64,000 bases of DNA from Arachidicoccus sp. BS20 (lineage in GTDB: Bacteria; Bacteroidota; Bacteroidia; Chitinophagales; Chitinophagaceae): assembly GCF_001659705.1 (NCBI RefSeq), contig NZ_CP015971.1, forward strand, positions 1,612,001 through 1,676,000, given 5' to 3'. The notes below the pieces were generated by a model that worked only from the letters and a program-made list of their open reading frames with translations, had not been told where the DNA came from and searched no databases. The position numbers and the translations under genes were made by a program. Shown here in pieces: positions 34,122 to 42,999 of the stretch (the first letter of the stretch is position 1; every line of letters begins with the position of its first letter).

Positions 34122-35207
34122 TTATTGAATAGGTAATGTGCCTGCCTCCACACTTGTCGATTGAAGCGGCTGTGCTACATTTGATTGAAACGTAGAAATG
34201 ACCGTGGTTGCATTGCCAATGTCAAGACCTACGCTTCTCTTATAGTTTCTGTCGGATATTCTCAGAGAGTTATACAAATAGCCGATGCTTGCCAGTTTTT
34301 CCGGTTCCGGTGCAATTTCAACAGGAATAGAATCGTTAAACTCTTCTTTAAAAGCATCTACCAGCTCAGGATAAAAAGCGCCTCCACCCATCAGGTAAAT
34401 TTTTTCACAAGTTTCAAAATCCTGATTGGAAAAGAATTTTCTCAATAATGGAGTAATTATTTGCTTATAGTATTGTTTCAGAATGTTTTTACGCACATCC
34501 TTTAAATCCACTTTTTTCCTATCTACAAAAATAGATGCCTTCATCATAGCATCATCCAACTGATGCACGTTTTGCATATTCAGATAATGCGTTTTGTTCA
34601 GTTCCCTGTTAAGATTATCAATAGCATATTGAATGCCATGCGAGCTAAAGCAAGTGCGGTGTATCAAGCCGTCTTCGCTTGCCATCCCACCTTCTATAGT
34701 TCCGAAACCAAGACTGATTGCCATAAAATTAACAGGCGCTTTTTCGTTGAGTAACTTTTTCAATCCGATGATGCAACCGACTATTTCGGGAATCACGTCG
34801 TAGGTGTCAAGGTCAAACATCGACCTTTTAATTACGCCCAATGTATTAAAAGTTTTGGTATCGTATTCCACCATAAAATGTCGCTTTTTCAAAAATTGCT
34901 CTGCCGCATTTTTATAAACATTATAAGTCGAGAAAGGAAAGCCAACCGTAAGCGCCATCGGCTGTTCAATTTTATCGGTAAGATTAATCAAAGCCGAACG
35001 GAACAATACATCAAAATCTTCCTCCGCAGGAGAAGCATTGGTAATTTTGTATGGACTAATGCCACCCTTTTTGGCAAGATTACCTACAATATACCACGCT
35101 TCATCTTTTTTTATTTTGAGACCGTTGAGCAGGTCTTTAGCTGAACTTTCCGTATTGCCGAAAGTATTTTCAAAAACGCTTGGAAACGAAATAGACAGGA
35201 TGTCCAT
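34122..35207 (-). CDS. Actin/ParM-like ATPase with C-terminal phosphate-1 motif
   Basis: A 361-residue protein. The order of ATPase motifs is unusual: ISLGFGTIEG (164-173, phosphate-2-like, with Ser at the usual Asp position), LMGGGA (272-277, adenosine motif), then VGLDIGNATT (326-335), which looks like the phosphate-1 loop that normally opens actin-fold proteins. The N-terminus begins MDILSISFPSVFENTF, resembling what usually follows phosphate 1, and EAWYIVGNLAKKGG matches the ParM/Alp region after that. An in-frame stop lies 9 bp before the ATG, so no N-terminal extension is hidden. It may be a circularly permuted actin-like filament protein paired with the bactofilin. ATPase activity is untested. 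Confidence 0.75.
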   Translation of the reverse strand: MDILSISFPSVFENTFGNTESSAKDLLNGLKIKKDEAWYIVGNLAKKGGISPYKITNASPAEEDFDVLFRSALINLTDKIEQPMALTVGFPFSTYNVYKNAAEQFLKKRHFMVEYDTKTFNTLGVIKRSMFDLDTYDVIPEIVGCIIGLKKLLNEKAPVNFMAISLGFGTIEGGMASEDGLIHRTCFSSHGIQYAIDNLNRELNKTHYLNMQNVHQLDDAMMKASIFVDRKKVDLKDVRKNILKQYYKQIITPLLRKFFSNQDFETCEKIYLMGGGAFYPELVDAFKEEFNDSIPVEIAPEPEKLASIGYLYNSLRISDRNYKRSVGLDIGNATTVISTFQSNVAQPLQSTSVEAGTLPIQ

Positions 35208-35576
35208 TGTAAGTTAGTTTAATGTAGGTTAAATGTAAGAAAATACTATGAAAAAATATTAAATACAATAATTAACTTATTGTTAAATAACAAGCATCTG
35301 ATACAAAGAGTGTTGATGAAAACATCTTCTTAATATTTACGCCTGTAGGTTGCCGGCGATGGTGTGAATAAGTCCCTTGTTTCATTAAAACATATACCCG
35401 AATTTATGGAGCAGTTTTCACTATATCCCGACTTGAGTAATAAAAAATATTGAATTTATAAAAGCCGTTCAAATTTTGAGCGGCATTTATCCCAATCATA
35501 ACAAAACCTTTTTCAATTTTTCTTTTCCCCTTTTATGTTTTGGAACTACATTTGAATAAACAACAAAAATAGACAG
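35208..35576. other. Non-coding gap with hairpin and zwf promoter
   Basis: A 369-bp gap between divergent genes with no open frame of note. It contains the hairpin GCCGTTCAAA / TTTTGAGCGGC at 35464-35484 and a perfect -7 element TACATTTG at 35547-35554, which ends 22 bp before the zwf ATG. The rest is AT-rich without recognised features. Confidence 0.5.
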
Positions 35577-37091
35577 ATGAATAAAACTCAACTGAAAACA
35601 GCAAATATTGTAATTTTTGGCGGCAATGGCGATTTAGCCTGGCGCAAGCTCTTTCCCGCATTGTACAACCTTTATATCTACGGATTTCTACCGAAAAGTT
35701 TTGCCATTTACGGCGTGGATTATTTGCCCAACGACGATGCAAATTATAAAAAGCATTTGCTCGACGGTATCAACAATTTTTCACGTAGTGGCAAGGCAGA
35801 TGCAAAACAATGGGAAGCATTTTCAAAAAACATTACTTACCTGCAAGGCGATTTTACAAAGGATGAAATTTTTATCACACTTGGAAAAGTTTTTGAAGAA
35901 AATGATAAGCAATGCAAATCGCGCGGCGAAAGAATTTTTTATTATTCAGTATCTCCGAAATTTATTGAAATCATTTCGGAATCGTTGAGCAAATTTAAAC
36001 TTACTGCTGATAAAAATCTTGACAGAATCATTATTGAAAAACCTTTTGGAACCGATTTAAAAACGGCGCAGCATCTCAACAAATTTTTACAAAAACATTT
36101 TGCCGAAAAACAAATTTTCCGCATCGACCATTACCTTGGAAAAGAAACCGTTCAAAACATTATGGCGTTTCGTTTTGCCAATAATGTGTTCGACCCTTTG
36201 TGGAATAATAAATACATTGATTACGTACAAATAACAGTTGCCGAAGAAGTAAGCGTAGGCTCACGCGGCGGATATTACGATGGCGCCGGTGCGCTGCGCG
36301 ATATGATTCAAAATCATCTGCTGCAATTGCTTTGTGTGGTCGCCATGGAATGCCCGATTAACTATGAAGCGGAAAATGTGCGCAACATGAAAGTGGATAT
36401 TCTGAATGCCATCCGAAAGATAAAAACAAATGATGTTTTCAATAATTTTGTTCGGGCGCAATACATCGCCGGCGAGTGGAACGGTGTGCCGCAAGCAGGT
36501 TATAAACAGGAGAAAGATGTGGCAAAAAGTTCAACTACCGAAACTTTTGTGGCAGGGAAATTCTTTATTGATAACTCTCGATGGAAAGGTGTGCCGTTTT
36601 ATCTAAGAACAGGTAAATGTATGGAGCAGCAGGCATCCGTAGTTGTGATTCAGTTTAAGGATGCGCCGCACAAAATTTTTAAAGACGACAAATCGCCCAA
36701 CCGCTTAATTTTCAGCATTCAGCCGCAGCAGGAAATAAGTTTGCTGTTTGAAAGTAAAATACCCGGAATGCACATGAAACTAAAACCCGTGGAAATGGAT
36801 TTTACTTATCGGGAATCATACACCGAAGCCGTTCCGGAAGCATACGAATCTTTGCTGCTCGATGTGCTGGAAGGCGATGCAACTTTGTTTATGCGCGCCG
36901 ACCAAATTGAAGCTGCGTGGAAAATAGTAATGCCTATTTTAGATGCCTGGAAGAAATTCCCTTCCAGAGATTTGAAAAAATACAAACCCGGAACCTTGGG
37001 TCCCAAAGCAGCAAACGATTTAATAACCAATGACAAATTTGAATGGGTATTACTTCCCGAACAATTGATGACAAAAAATATGGACAAATAA
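35577..37091 (+). CDS. zwf: Glucose-6-phosphate 1-dehydrogenase
   Basis: A 504-residue enzyme oxidising glucose 6-phosphate to 6-phosphogluconolactone with NADP+, the entry to the oxidative pentose phosphate pathway. The coenzyme fingerprint is IVIFGGNGDLAWRKLFPALY (Gly-Asn in place of Ala-Ser) and the substrate site is RIDHYLGKETVQNIMAFRF. The C-terminal part includes YRESYTEAVPEAYESLLLDV. Length is normal. No pgl or gnd gene adjoins it. Confidence 0.96.
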   Translation: MNKTQLKTANIVIFGGNGDLAWRKLFPALYNLYIYGFLPKSFAIYGVDYLPNDDANYKKHLLDGINNFSRSGKADAKQWEAFSKNITYLQGDFTKDEIFITLGKVFEENDKQCKSRGERIFYYSVSPKFIEIISESLSKFKLTADKNLDRIIIEKPFGTDLKTAQHLNKFLQKHFAEKQIFRIDHYLGKETVQNIMAFRFANNVFDPLWNNKYIDYVQITVAEEVSVGSRGGYYDGAGALRDMIQNHLLQLLCVVAMECPINYEAENVRNMKVDILNAIRKIKTNDVFNNFVRAQYIAGEWNGVPQAGYKQEKDVAKSSTTETFVAGKFFIDNSRWKGVPFYLRTGKCMEQQASVVVIQFKDAPHKIFKDDKSPNRLIFSIQPQQEISLLFESKIPGMHMKLKPVEMDFTYRESYTEAVPEAYESLLLDVLEGDATLFMRADQIEAAWKIVMPILDAWKKFPSRDLKKYKPGTLGPKAANDLITNDKFEWVLLPEQLMTKNMDK

Positions 37092-37099
37092 GAAAGGAT

Positions 37100-37140
37100 G
37101 CCATAGATACACAGATGTTTTTTATCTGTATATCTATGGC
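37100..37140. terminator. Long hairpin between convergent zwf and LigB genes
   Basis: A 17-bp stem GCCATAGATACACAGAT / ATCTGTATATCTATGGC with one mismatch and a T-rich loop of about 7 nt. It is longer than a usual terminator and lacks a clear T tail, so it may be a repeat element that also stops transcription. Confidence 0.6.
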
Positions 37141-37146
37141 TATAAC

Positions 37147-37980
37147 TCAGGCAAATAATACTGAAGTCATATTCAGCGAGCCACCGACCAACGCATCATT
37201 AAAGAAAACAGTATCTTCGTTATCATTTTGTAAAGCCAAAGAATAAATCAAAGGATAATAATGGTCGGGCGTGGGAACAGCTAACAGCGCAGCCTTTGAG
37301 AGATTTTGATAATCAACCAGTGCATCATGTTCACGATGTAAAATCTTGCTTTTAAACAATTCATTCAGTTCCAGAGCCCAGTCGTAGCCATAATTTTCTT
37401 CGCCAAGCTTTTGCCAATCAACCAATCTAAGATTATGAATAATATTGCCGCTGCCAATAATCATCACGCCTTTTTTGCGTAATGAGTGCAACTCCTTTGC
37501 CAACGCATAATGATAAGCCGCCGGCTTGTGATAATCGATACTCAATTGCAAAACCGGAATATTTGCTTCAGGAAAAATATGGCGAACAACCGACCAGGCT
37601 CCGTGGTCTAAACCCCAGTCGTGGTTCAAACCCACATCCGTTTTCGTGATAATAGTTTTTATTTCATCCGCCAACACAGGCGAGCCTTTTGCAGGATATT
37701 CTACTTCGTACAACGCACGCGGGAAACCGCCAAAATCGTGAATTGTGGCAGGTTTTTCCATTGCGGTTACATATGTTCCATGCGTAAGCCAATGTGCGGA
37801 AATAACCAAAACTGCTTTAGGCGGTTCAACATTTTTACCGACCAGCTCCCAATTATCGCTGAATGTATTTTGCTCGATTCCGTTCATCGGACTGCCGTGC
37901 CCAATGAACAGCAATGGCGCATATTCACTTTGCTGCTTTAATGTATCGGTAAAAGATTTGAGTGTCTGAAGATTGGACAT
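37147..37980 (-). CDS. LigB-type extradiol dioxygenase, DOPA 4,5-dioxygenase-like
   Basis: A 277-residue class III extradiol ring-cleavage dioxygenase of the YgiD group. The start at 37980 (MSNLQTLKSF) removes a hydrophobic 24-codon extension that has no family support. Metal ligands are likely in FIGHGSPMN, LVISAHWLTHGTYV and GLDHGAWSVVRHIFP, with another His in GSGNIIHNLR. In E. coli the homologue cleaves DOPA; the physiological substrate here is unknown. It is convergent with zwf. Confidence 0.88.
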   Translation of the reverse strand: MSNLQTLKSFTDTLKQQSEYAPLLFIGHGSPMNGIEQNTFSDNWELVGKNVEPPKAVLVISAHWLTHGTYVTAMEKPATIHDFGGFPRALYEVEYPAKGSPVLADEIKTIITKTDVGLNHDWGLDHGAWSVVRHIFPEANIPVLQLSIDYHKPAAYHYALAKELHSLRKKGVMIIGSGNIIHNLRLVDWQKLGEENYGYDWALELNELFKSKILHREHDALVDYQNLSKAALLAVPTPDHYYPLIYSLALQNDNEDTVFFNDALVGGSLNMTSVLFA

Positions 37981-38151
37981 TATAAAGAAATATGAGAGCA
38001 AAGTTAGGATGAGAAAGCTGCAAATTATGCAAATGCAAAGCAAGATTAGCATTAGTTTATTTCACTCCTTTCAACAACTGTTAATAAAAAATTTACACAG
38101 AAATTTTCAGATAGGTTTAAATTTACTCATAACTTCACAAAACTTCACTTT

Positions 38152-38625
38152 ATGATTTGGAAAAAATTCAACGGCGATAACATCCAACTTCCTATCAAAG
38201 ATGTCGTGCGCCAAACCATCGAAAAAGAATCAGCAAAAGGCGTTAAACTAAAAGTCTGCATTGGCACAGACAGCCAGGTAAAAGGTGCAGAAACCGAGTT
38301 TGCAACGGTCATCGTTTTTCTGCGCGAACACTGCGGCGGTTTTATGTACATCCACAATGACAAAACACGGCAAAAGCTTCACATCAAAGAAAGAATGCTG
38401 CTCGAAGTGTCTAAAAGTATTGAGGTCGCCTACGAATTGTGCGACCTTTTTATTTCGTACAATGTAGAGATGGAAGTTCATGCGGACATCAATACCAATC
38501 CGCAATTCAAAAGTAACGACGCTTTGAAAGAAGCAATGGGCTACATTTTGGGAATGGGCTTTGCGTTCAAAGCCAAGCCGGAAGCATTCGCCAGCAGCAG
38601 TTGTGCAGATAAGATTGTGAATTAA
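38152..38625 (+). CDS. YkuK/DUF458 RNase H-like protein
   Basis: A 157-residue protein of the DUF458 family with a predicted RNase H fold. The first acidic residue is in KVCIGTDSQVKGAETEF, the typical strand-Asp-Ser arrangement, and a second acidic cluster is in EMEVHADINTNPQFKSND. The C-terminus PEAFASSSCADKIVN is well conserved in the family. Function is not established; a nuclease role is inferred from the fold. Its stop overlaps the convergent anmK stop by 4 bp. Confidence 0.8.
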   Translation: MIWKKFNGDNIQLPIKDVVRQTIEKESAKGVKLKVCIGTDSQVKGAETEFATVIVFLREHCGGFMYIHNDKTRQKLHIKERMLLEVSKSIEVAYELCDLFISYNVEMEVHADINTNPQFKSNDALKEAMGYILGMGFAFKAKPEAFASSSCADKIVN

Positions 38626-39713
38626 TATTCCTGCCCCATCCACACCGCGCCGCCGATACTTGCTCTCGATGCGCCTGTCGCACCGGGAAGTACAGTGTTC
38701 TCTTCACGCCAGCGCAAAACACCGAGAAAAGCCATAATCAATGCTTCTTTAAATTCTACAATTTCTCTTTCAGGAATAATGACTTCTATATTATAAACAG
38801 ATAACGAATTTCTTAGTCTATCAATTAAAAAACTATTTAATGCGCCGCCGCCCGTAACCAATAATTGCTTCGCTTCGCCTTGCGTTTTATGAATAATTGC
38901 ATAAGTAATTTGCATTACAATATGTTCGGCATAAGTACGCAAAATATCTTCAATGCTCAGCTCAATATTTTCAATCAACGGTAATATATTTTCTCTAAAA
39001 TACTGATTAGACAAGGATTTTGGAGCAGTTTGATGATAATAATCCAAAGCATTTAATCGCGTTAATAAAGCTGTGTTTACATTTCCCTTGCTCGCCAATT
39101 CACCGTCTTTATCAAACGCCAATCCTTTCTGCTGCGCAAAATAATTCAACACCTGATTGGCAACACACACATCAAAAGTTGAGAAACTATCATTTTCGTT
39201 TTTCAACGAAATATTTGCAATGCCGCCGATATTGAGAAAATAAGAATAATCTTTAAACAAATATTTTTCGCCAATAGGAACAATAGGCGCGCCTTGTCCG
39301 CCAAGCGCTACATCAAGCGAGCGTAAATCGCTGATAACATTGATGCCCGTAAGTGCCGCAATCTGTGCGCCATTACCGATTTGCGTAGTAATATATTTTT
39401 CAGGAGAATGGAAAATAGTATGTCCGTGTGAAACAATTAATTGAACTCTATGCTCTAAATTATTTCTCTCTATAAAATTATTAACCGCTTCGCCGATGAA
39501 CCGACCAAAATCATTATCCAATTGTACAAAATCGAAAGCAGAAAGTTGCGCGGCAGTTGAAAGCCGTTGCTTCCAAACATCAGTAAAATCAATAGTTTCA
39601 GCGTTGTATATTGTAAACAACCATTGTCCTCTTGATTCTTCAAATTCAACAAATGCAATATCCAAACCGTCCAAAGACGAGCCGCTCATCAAACCGATTG
39701 CTCTGTATATCAT
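38622..39713 (-). CDS. anmK: Anhydro-N-acetylmuramic acid kinase
   Basis: A 363-residue sugar kinase that phosphorylates and opens 1,6-anhydro-MurNAc for cell-wall recycling. The start at 39713 (MIYRAIGLMSGSSLDGLDIA) matches the family and drops 13 unsupported codons. The ATP and substrate motifs are GLMSGSSLDG, VSHGHTIFHSP, GGQGAPIVPIGEKYLF, FLNIGGIANIS and LLVTGGGALN. It is followed, in gene order upstream on this strand, by two LD-carboxypeptidase genes, making a peptidoglycan-recycling neighbourhood. Confidence 0.94.
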   Translation of the reverse strand: MIYRAIGLMSGSSLDGLDIAFVEFEESRGQWLFTIYNAETIDFTDVWKQRLSTAAQLSAFDFVQLDNDFGRFIGEAVNNFIERNNLEHRVQLIVSHGHTIFHSPEKYITTQIGNGAQIAALTGINVISDLRSLDVALGGQGAPIVPIGEKYLFKDYSYFLNIGGIANISLKNENDSFSTFDVCVANQVLNYFAQQKGLAFDKDGELASKGNVNTALLTRLNALDYYHQTAPKSLSNQYFRENILPLIENIELSIEDILRTYAEHIVMQITYAIIHKTQGEAKQLLVTGGGALNSFLIDRLRNSLSVYNIEVIIPEREIVEFKEALIMAFLGVLRWREENTVLPGATGASRASIGGAVWMGQEY

Positions 39714-39744
39714 GATAAAATTATTTGAGTGGGCAAAGATAAAG

Positions 39745-39811
39745 TTTCTCACAAAGCCACAACAAACATAAGACTTTGCTACATTGCTTCTTTGCGCCTT
39801 TGCGTGAGATT
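39745..39811. repeat. Intergenic inverted repeat, CACAAAG family, copy 1
   Basis: The gap between anmK and the first LD-carboxypeptidase is an inverted repeat starting TTTCTCACAAAGCCACAACA and ending CTTTGCGCCTTTGCGTGAGA. Related sequences flank other genes at 50324-50398 and 59978-60053. It may act as a terminator or mRNA-stabilising structure. Confidence 0.6.
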
Positions 39812-40712
39812 AAATTTCTTTCAGCGAAATACTTTTTTTAGTAACGCTTAATGAATATTCAACGCCGCATTTTAAAGCGAAATTTTGTTGCGTATGCCCA
39901 ACGGGAAAATTGAATGCAACAGGAAAGTCATATTCAACAATCACATCTTTTATCACTTCATAAATTGTTTGACCGAATGGATTTGTCGTGTCTTGCATAT
40001 CGCTGAAAGTGCCGACCAGCAAGCCTTTCACACGATTGAACCAACCTGCGCGTTTTAATTGTTGCAGCATTCTGTCGGCTGTATAAATATATTCGCCTAC
40101 ATCTTCGATAAACAAAATTTTATCTTTTACATCAGGTTCGGAAGACGTGCCGATGGAGTTAATCAGCATGGATAAATTGCCGCCGACCAACTCTCCTTCC
40201 ACTTTGCCCAAATGATTAAATTCGTGCGTCGCAACTTTGTAATTTGTTTTCTTTCCAAGCAAAACATTCTTCAGCGATTGAATATACATATTATCAACGC
40301 CGTCGTTGAAAGCCCCTGCCATTGGCGCGTGTAGCGAAGCGAGTTTCATTTTTTTGTTGAGATGACAATGCAGCAAAGTAATATCGCTGTAACCGACAAT
40401 CCATTTGGGATTTTTTTTCAGCGGGCGAAAATCAATCTTGTCAATAATTCTGCTAAGTCCGTAACCGCCGCGACCGCAGAGAATGGCGCTTACATCTTCG
40501 TCATTAATCATTGATTGAATGTCTGCAATCCGTTCTTCATCTGTTCCTGAAAAATAATTAAACTGATGTCCGAGTGTTTTTCCAATCTTCACGCGAAAGC
40601 CCCATTGTTGCAGCGTTTCAATACAAACCAATGCTTTAGTTTTATCCATAAATCCTGATGGACATACAATGCCGACAGTGTCATTTTTTTTTAAATAAGG
40701 CGGAATAATCAT
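39810..40712 (-). CDS. ldcA: LD-carboxypeptidase (peptidase S66), copy 1
   Basis: A 300-residue serine peptidase that removes the terminal D-Ala from muropeptide tetrapeptides in the cytoplasm. The nucleophile is in KWIVGYSDITLLHCHL, the Glu of the Ser-Glu-His triad probably in ILFIEDVGEYIYT, and the His in FPVGHTQQNFALKCG. The N-terminus IIPPYLKKNDTVGIVCPSG has no signal peptide, consistent with a cytoplasmic recycling role alongside anmK. A paralogue lies 225 bp upstream on this strand. Confidence 0.9.
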   Translation of the reverse strand: MIIPPYLKKNDTVGIVCPSGFMDKTKALVCIETLQQWGFRVKIGKTLGHQFNYFSGTDEERIADIQSMINDEDVSAILCGRGGYGLSRIIDKIDFRPLKKNPKWIVGYSDITLLHCHLNKKMKLASLHAPMAGAFNDGVDNMYIQSLKNVLLGKKTNYKVATHEFNHLGKVEGELVGGNLSMLINSIGTSSEPDVKDKILFIEDVGEYIYTADRMLQQLKRAGWFNRVKGLLVGTFSDMQDTTNPFGQTIYEVIKDVIVEYDFPVAFNFPVGHTQQNFALKCGVEYSLSVTKKSISLKEI

Positions 40713-40727
40713 TGAGTGAAGGTATTT

Positions 40728-40892
40728 TTAGTGTTTGAATAAAACACCGAAAATAATAGTCCCATAAAGACCTAAAATCAAAATTGCTAAAGTAACAATC
40801 AATCCAATCATCCATTTGAATTGGTCAGCAATTTTGTCTTTTAATTCATCTTTCATGGTCAGCAAATCTTCTTTTGTGACTAAATAATTCAT
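40728..40892 (-). CDS. Small membrane protein
   Basis: A 54-residue protein: a charged helix (TKEDLLTMKDELKDKIADQF) followed by one transmembrane segment (WMIGLIVTLAILILGLYGTI). The start at 40892 is the ATG nearest the conserved-looking part. It resembles membrane-anchored small coiled-coil proteins often left as hypothetical. It lies between the two LD-carboxypeptidase genes with 15 and 45 bp gaps, so it is probably in their operon. Confidence 0.6.
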   Translation of the reverse strand: MNYLVTKEDLLTMKDELKDKIADQFKWMIGLIVTLAILILGLYGTIIFGVLFKH

Positions 40893-40937
40893 GTATGCAC
40901 TTTTTGTAAAGTTAATTATTCTCAACAAAAAAATAAG

Positions 40938-41969
40938 TCAAATTTCTTCCAAAATTGTCCCTTCACTTATTACGCTCAAACGATGATGCACATTGCATTT
41001 CAGCGCAAAGTTGGCAATCTGATGCCCGACAGGAAAATTGAAGCAAACAGGAAAATCATATTCTTTCACTTTTTCCAAAACCAAATCATATAACGAAAGA
41101 TTTAGTTCATCATCAGGATTCGGTTGTTTCTTAATGCTTATGCCTCCAATTATTAAACCTTTGATATGATTAAATTTCCCTGCGCGTTTCAAATTCCACA
41201 ACATTCTGTCGATGTTATACAAATACTCATCCACTTCTTCTATAAACAAAATTTTATCTTTCGTATTGATTTCAGATTTTGTTCCCGAAAGATTTTCTAT
41301 TGTTCTTAAATTGCCACCAACAATTCTTCCTTCGGCAATTCCTTGCTTATTAAATTCGCTGAAAGCCGTGTCATACTTCATTTTCACGCGATTACTCAAT
41401 GCATCGCTGATTGAATTGATCGCTTGTTGTTGTATCAAAGGCAACGCATCAAAATTCAAAGGAAAGCTGTTACACATTTTTGAATGTAATGTTGCTACAC
41501 GAAAATTTGTTGCAATATGTGTATGAAAAACAGTCGCATCACTAAAGCCTATAATCCATTTAGGATGACTGCGGAAATTTGAAAAATCAATCTTGTCAAT
41601 AACACGCACGGCGCCGTAGCCGCCGCGCGCGCACATAATGGCTTTGATGTTTTCATCGTCCAACATTGCCTGAAAATCTGCGGCGCGTTCTTCATCACTG
41701 CCGCCGAAAGTTCCCGAACGCAAACCAATTGTTTTACCAAACTGCGCTTTAAAACCCCAACGTTCAATCTGCGTTTTGGCTTCAATTATTTCGTCAGTTT
41801 TAAAATATCCCGACGGACTTGTTACACCAATTGTATCGCCTTTTTTAAGATAAGGTGGAATAATGATATTGCTGTGTTCGTCCTCATCAACTTTGCCTGT
41901 TTTTATATTTGGCAAAAACGAAAAAGTCGCTAAGGCAGCCGCATTATGAAGAAATTTTTTTCGTTGCAT
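40938..41969 (-). CDS. LD-carboxypeptidase (peptidase S66), copy 2
   Basis: A 343-residue paralogue of the preceding S66 peptidase with an extra N-terminus MQRKKFLHNAAALATFSFLP that looks like a weak export signal. The nucleophile is in KWIIGFSDATVFHTHI, the acidic residue in ILFIEEVDEYLYN, and the His in FPVGHQIANFALKCN. IIPPYLKKGDTIGVTSPSGY is nearly the same as in copy 1. Different predicted locations suggest one copy works outside the cytoplasm; this is inferred. Confidence 0.88.
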   Translation of the reverse strand: MQRKKFLHNAAALATFSFLPNIKTGKVDEDEHSNIIIPPYLKKGDTIGVTSPSGYFKTDEIIEAKTQIERWGFKAQFGKTIGLRSGTFGGSDEERAADFQAMLDDENIKAIMCARGGYGAVRVIDKIDFSNFRSHPKWIIGFSDATVFHTHIATNFRVATLHSKMCNSFPLNFDALPLIQQQAINSISDALSNRVKMKYDTAFSEFNKQGIAEGRIVGGNLRTIENLSGTKSEINTKDKILFIEEVDEYLYNIDRMLWNLKRAGKFNHIKGLIIGGISIKKQPNPDDELNLSLYDLVLEKVKEYDFPVCFNFPVGHQIANFALKCNVHHRLSVISEGTILEEI

Positions 41970-42031
41970 AGTTTTTATAACACGAATTAATGAATCATTA
42001 TTCTTTGTTGTCCTTGTTTCTTTGTGAGAAA

Positions 42032-42526
42032 TTATTTCTTACCCAATTCAATTATCTTACAATCTCTAATTTCTTTGCCATCAATAGAAAATTTAACCAA
42101 TGTTTTTACCTGATGCCACCCTTGCAATCCGCACGCGCCGGGATTAATGTGCAGGCATTCCAATTCTTTGTCGTAAATGATTTTCAAAATATGCGAATGC
42201 CCGCTGATAAAGAGTTGCGGCTTTTCTTTCTTGATTAAATCCTTCACGCCGGGCGCATATTTTTTTGGATAACCGCCAATATGTTTCATCAACACTTTTA
42301 CTTCTTCGCAATAAAAAATATTTTCCAATGGAAACTCGCTTCTTATTTCTTGTCCGTCAATATTGCCATACACGCCGCGCAATGGTTTGAACGCTTTTAA
42401 TTTCTGCACCACTTCTTCTGTACCAAAATCACCTGCGTGCCACACTTCATCACAATCTTTGAAATGTGTGAAAACATTTTCGGGCAAATGTCCGTGTGTA
42501 TCTGAAAGCAAACCGATTGTTTTCAT
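42032..42526 (-). CDS. YfcE/MJ0936-type metallophosphoesterase
   Basis: A 164-residue calcineurin-like phosphoesterase. Metal ligands are in GLLSDTHGHLPENVF (Asp, His), WHAGDFGTEEVV (Asp), GVYGNIDGQEIR (Asn, Asp in place of the usual His), and ISGHSHILKIIYDKEL with NPGACGLQGWHQ. Such enzymes hydrolyse phosphodiesters in vitro; the physiological substrate is unknown. The mgsA stop codon lies 2 bp upstream on the same strand. Confidence 0.88.
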   Translation of the reverse strand: MKTIGLLSDTHGHLPENVFTHFKDCDEVWHAGDFGTEEVVQKLKAFKPLRGVYGNIDGQEIRSEFPLENIFYCEEVKVLMKHIGGYPKKYAPGVKDLIKKEKPQLFISGHSHILKIIYDKELECLHINPGACGLQGWHQVKTLVKFSIDGKEIRDCKIIELGKK

Positions 42527-42528
42527 TT

Positions 42529-42987
42529 TTATTCGATTTTTCTGTTCAAATACTTTGAATAATCTGTAAGCAAACTGTTATAAGTCGTTTGCATAAACGG
42601 CGAAGTAATCATAAAATCTGCGGCGGCGGGGCAACAAGCCATTGGTATATTCCACACAACACCTAAGCGCAGCAAGGCTTTCACATCGCTGTCGTGCGGT
42701 TGCGCTTCCATTGGATCGTAGAAAAAAATCACAAGGTCAATGCTGCCTGTCGCAATCATTGCACCGAGTTGTTGGTCGCCGCCAAGCGGTCCGCTCAACA
42801 CACGAATTACTTCAATGTCGAGCTGTTCTCCAATCAGTTTACCTGTTGTTCCTGTTGAAACAAGCCGGTGCTGTTTCAATGTTTCTTTATTATCATTTAC
42901 CCAATTTATCAGTTCTTCTTTTTTATGGTCGTGCGCCACCAATGCGATGGTTTTTGTTTTGCCGATTTCCTTAAACTGCTGTGCCAT
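42529..42987 (-). CDS. mgsA: Methylglyoxal synthase
   Basis: A 152-residue enzyme converting dihydroxyacetone phosphate to methylglyoxal and phosphate, a bypass of lower glycolysis under phosphate stress. The family motifs are ALVAHDHKKEELINWV, the phosphate-binding STGTTGK, and SGPLGGDQQLGAMIATG with the catalytic Asp. It ends with IPMACCPAAADFMITSP. It forms a tight pair with the phosphoesterase gene. Confidence 0.95.
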   Translation of the reverse strand: MAQQFKEIGKTKTIALVAHDHKKEELINWVNDNKETLKQHRLVSTGTTGKLIGEQLDIEVIRVLSGPLGGDQQLGAMIATGSIDLVIFFYDPMEAQPHDSDVKALLRLGVVWNIPMACCPAAADFMITSPFMQTTYNSLLTDYSKYLNRKIE

Positions 42988-42999
42988 CTTTTACGATTT

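Noticed and set aside
37147-38052. Membrane-anchored form of the LigB dioxygenase
   Set aside because: The hydrophobic extension upstream of 37980 comes from a longer open frame; the family begins at the MSNLQ start.
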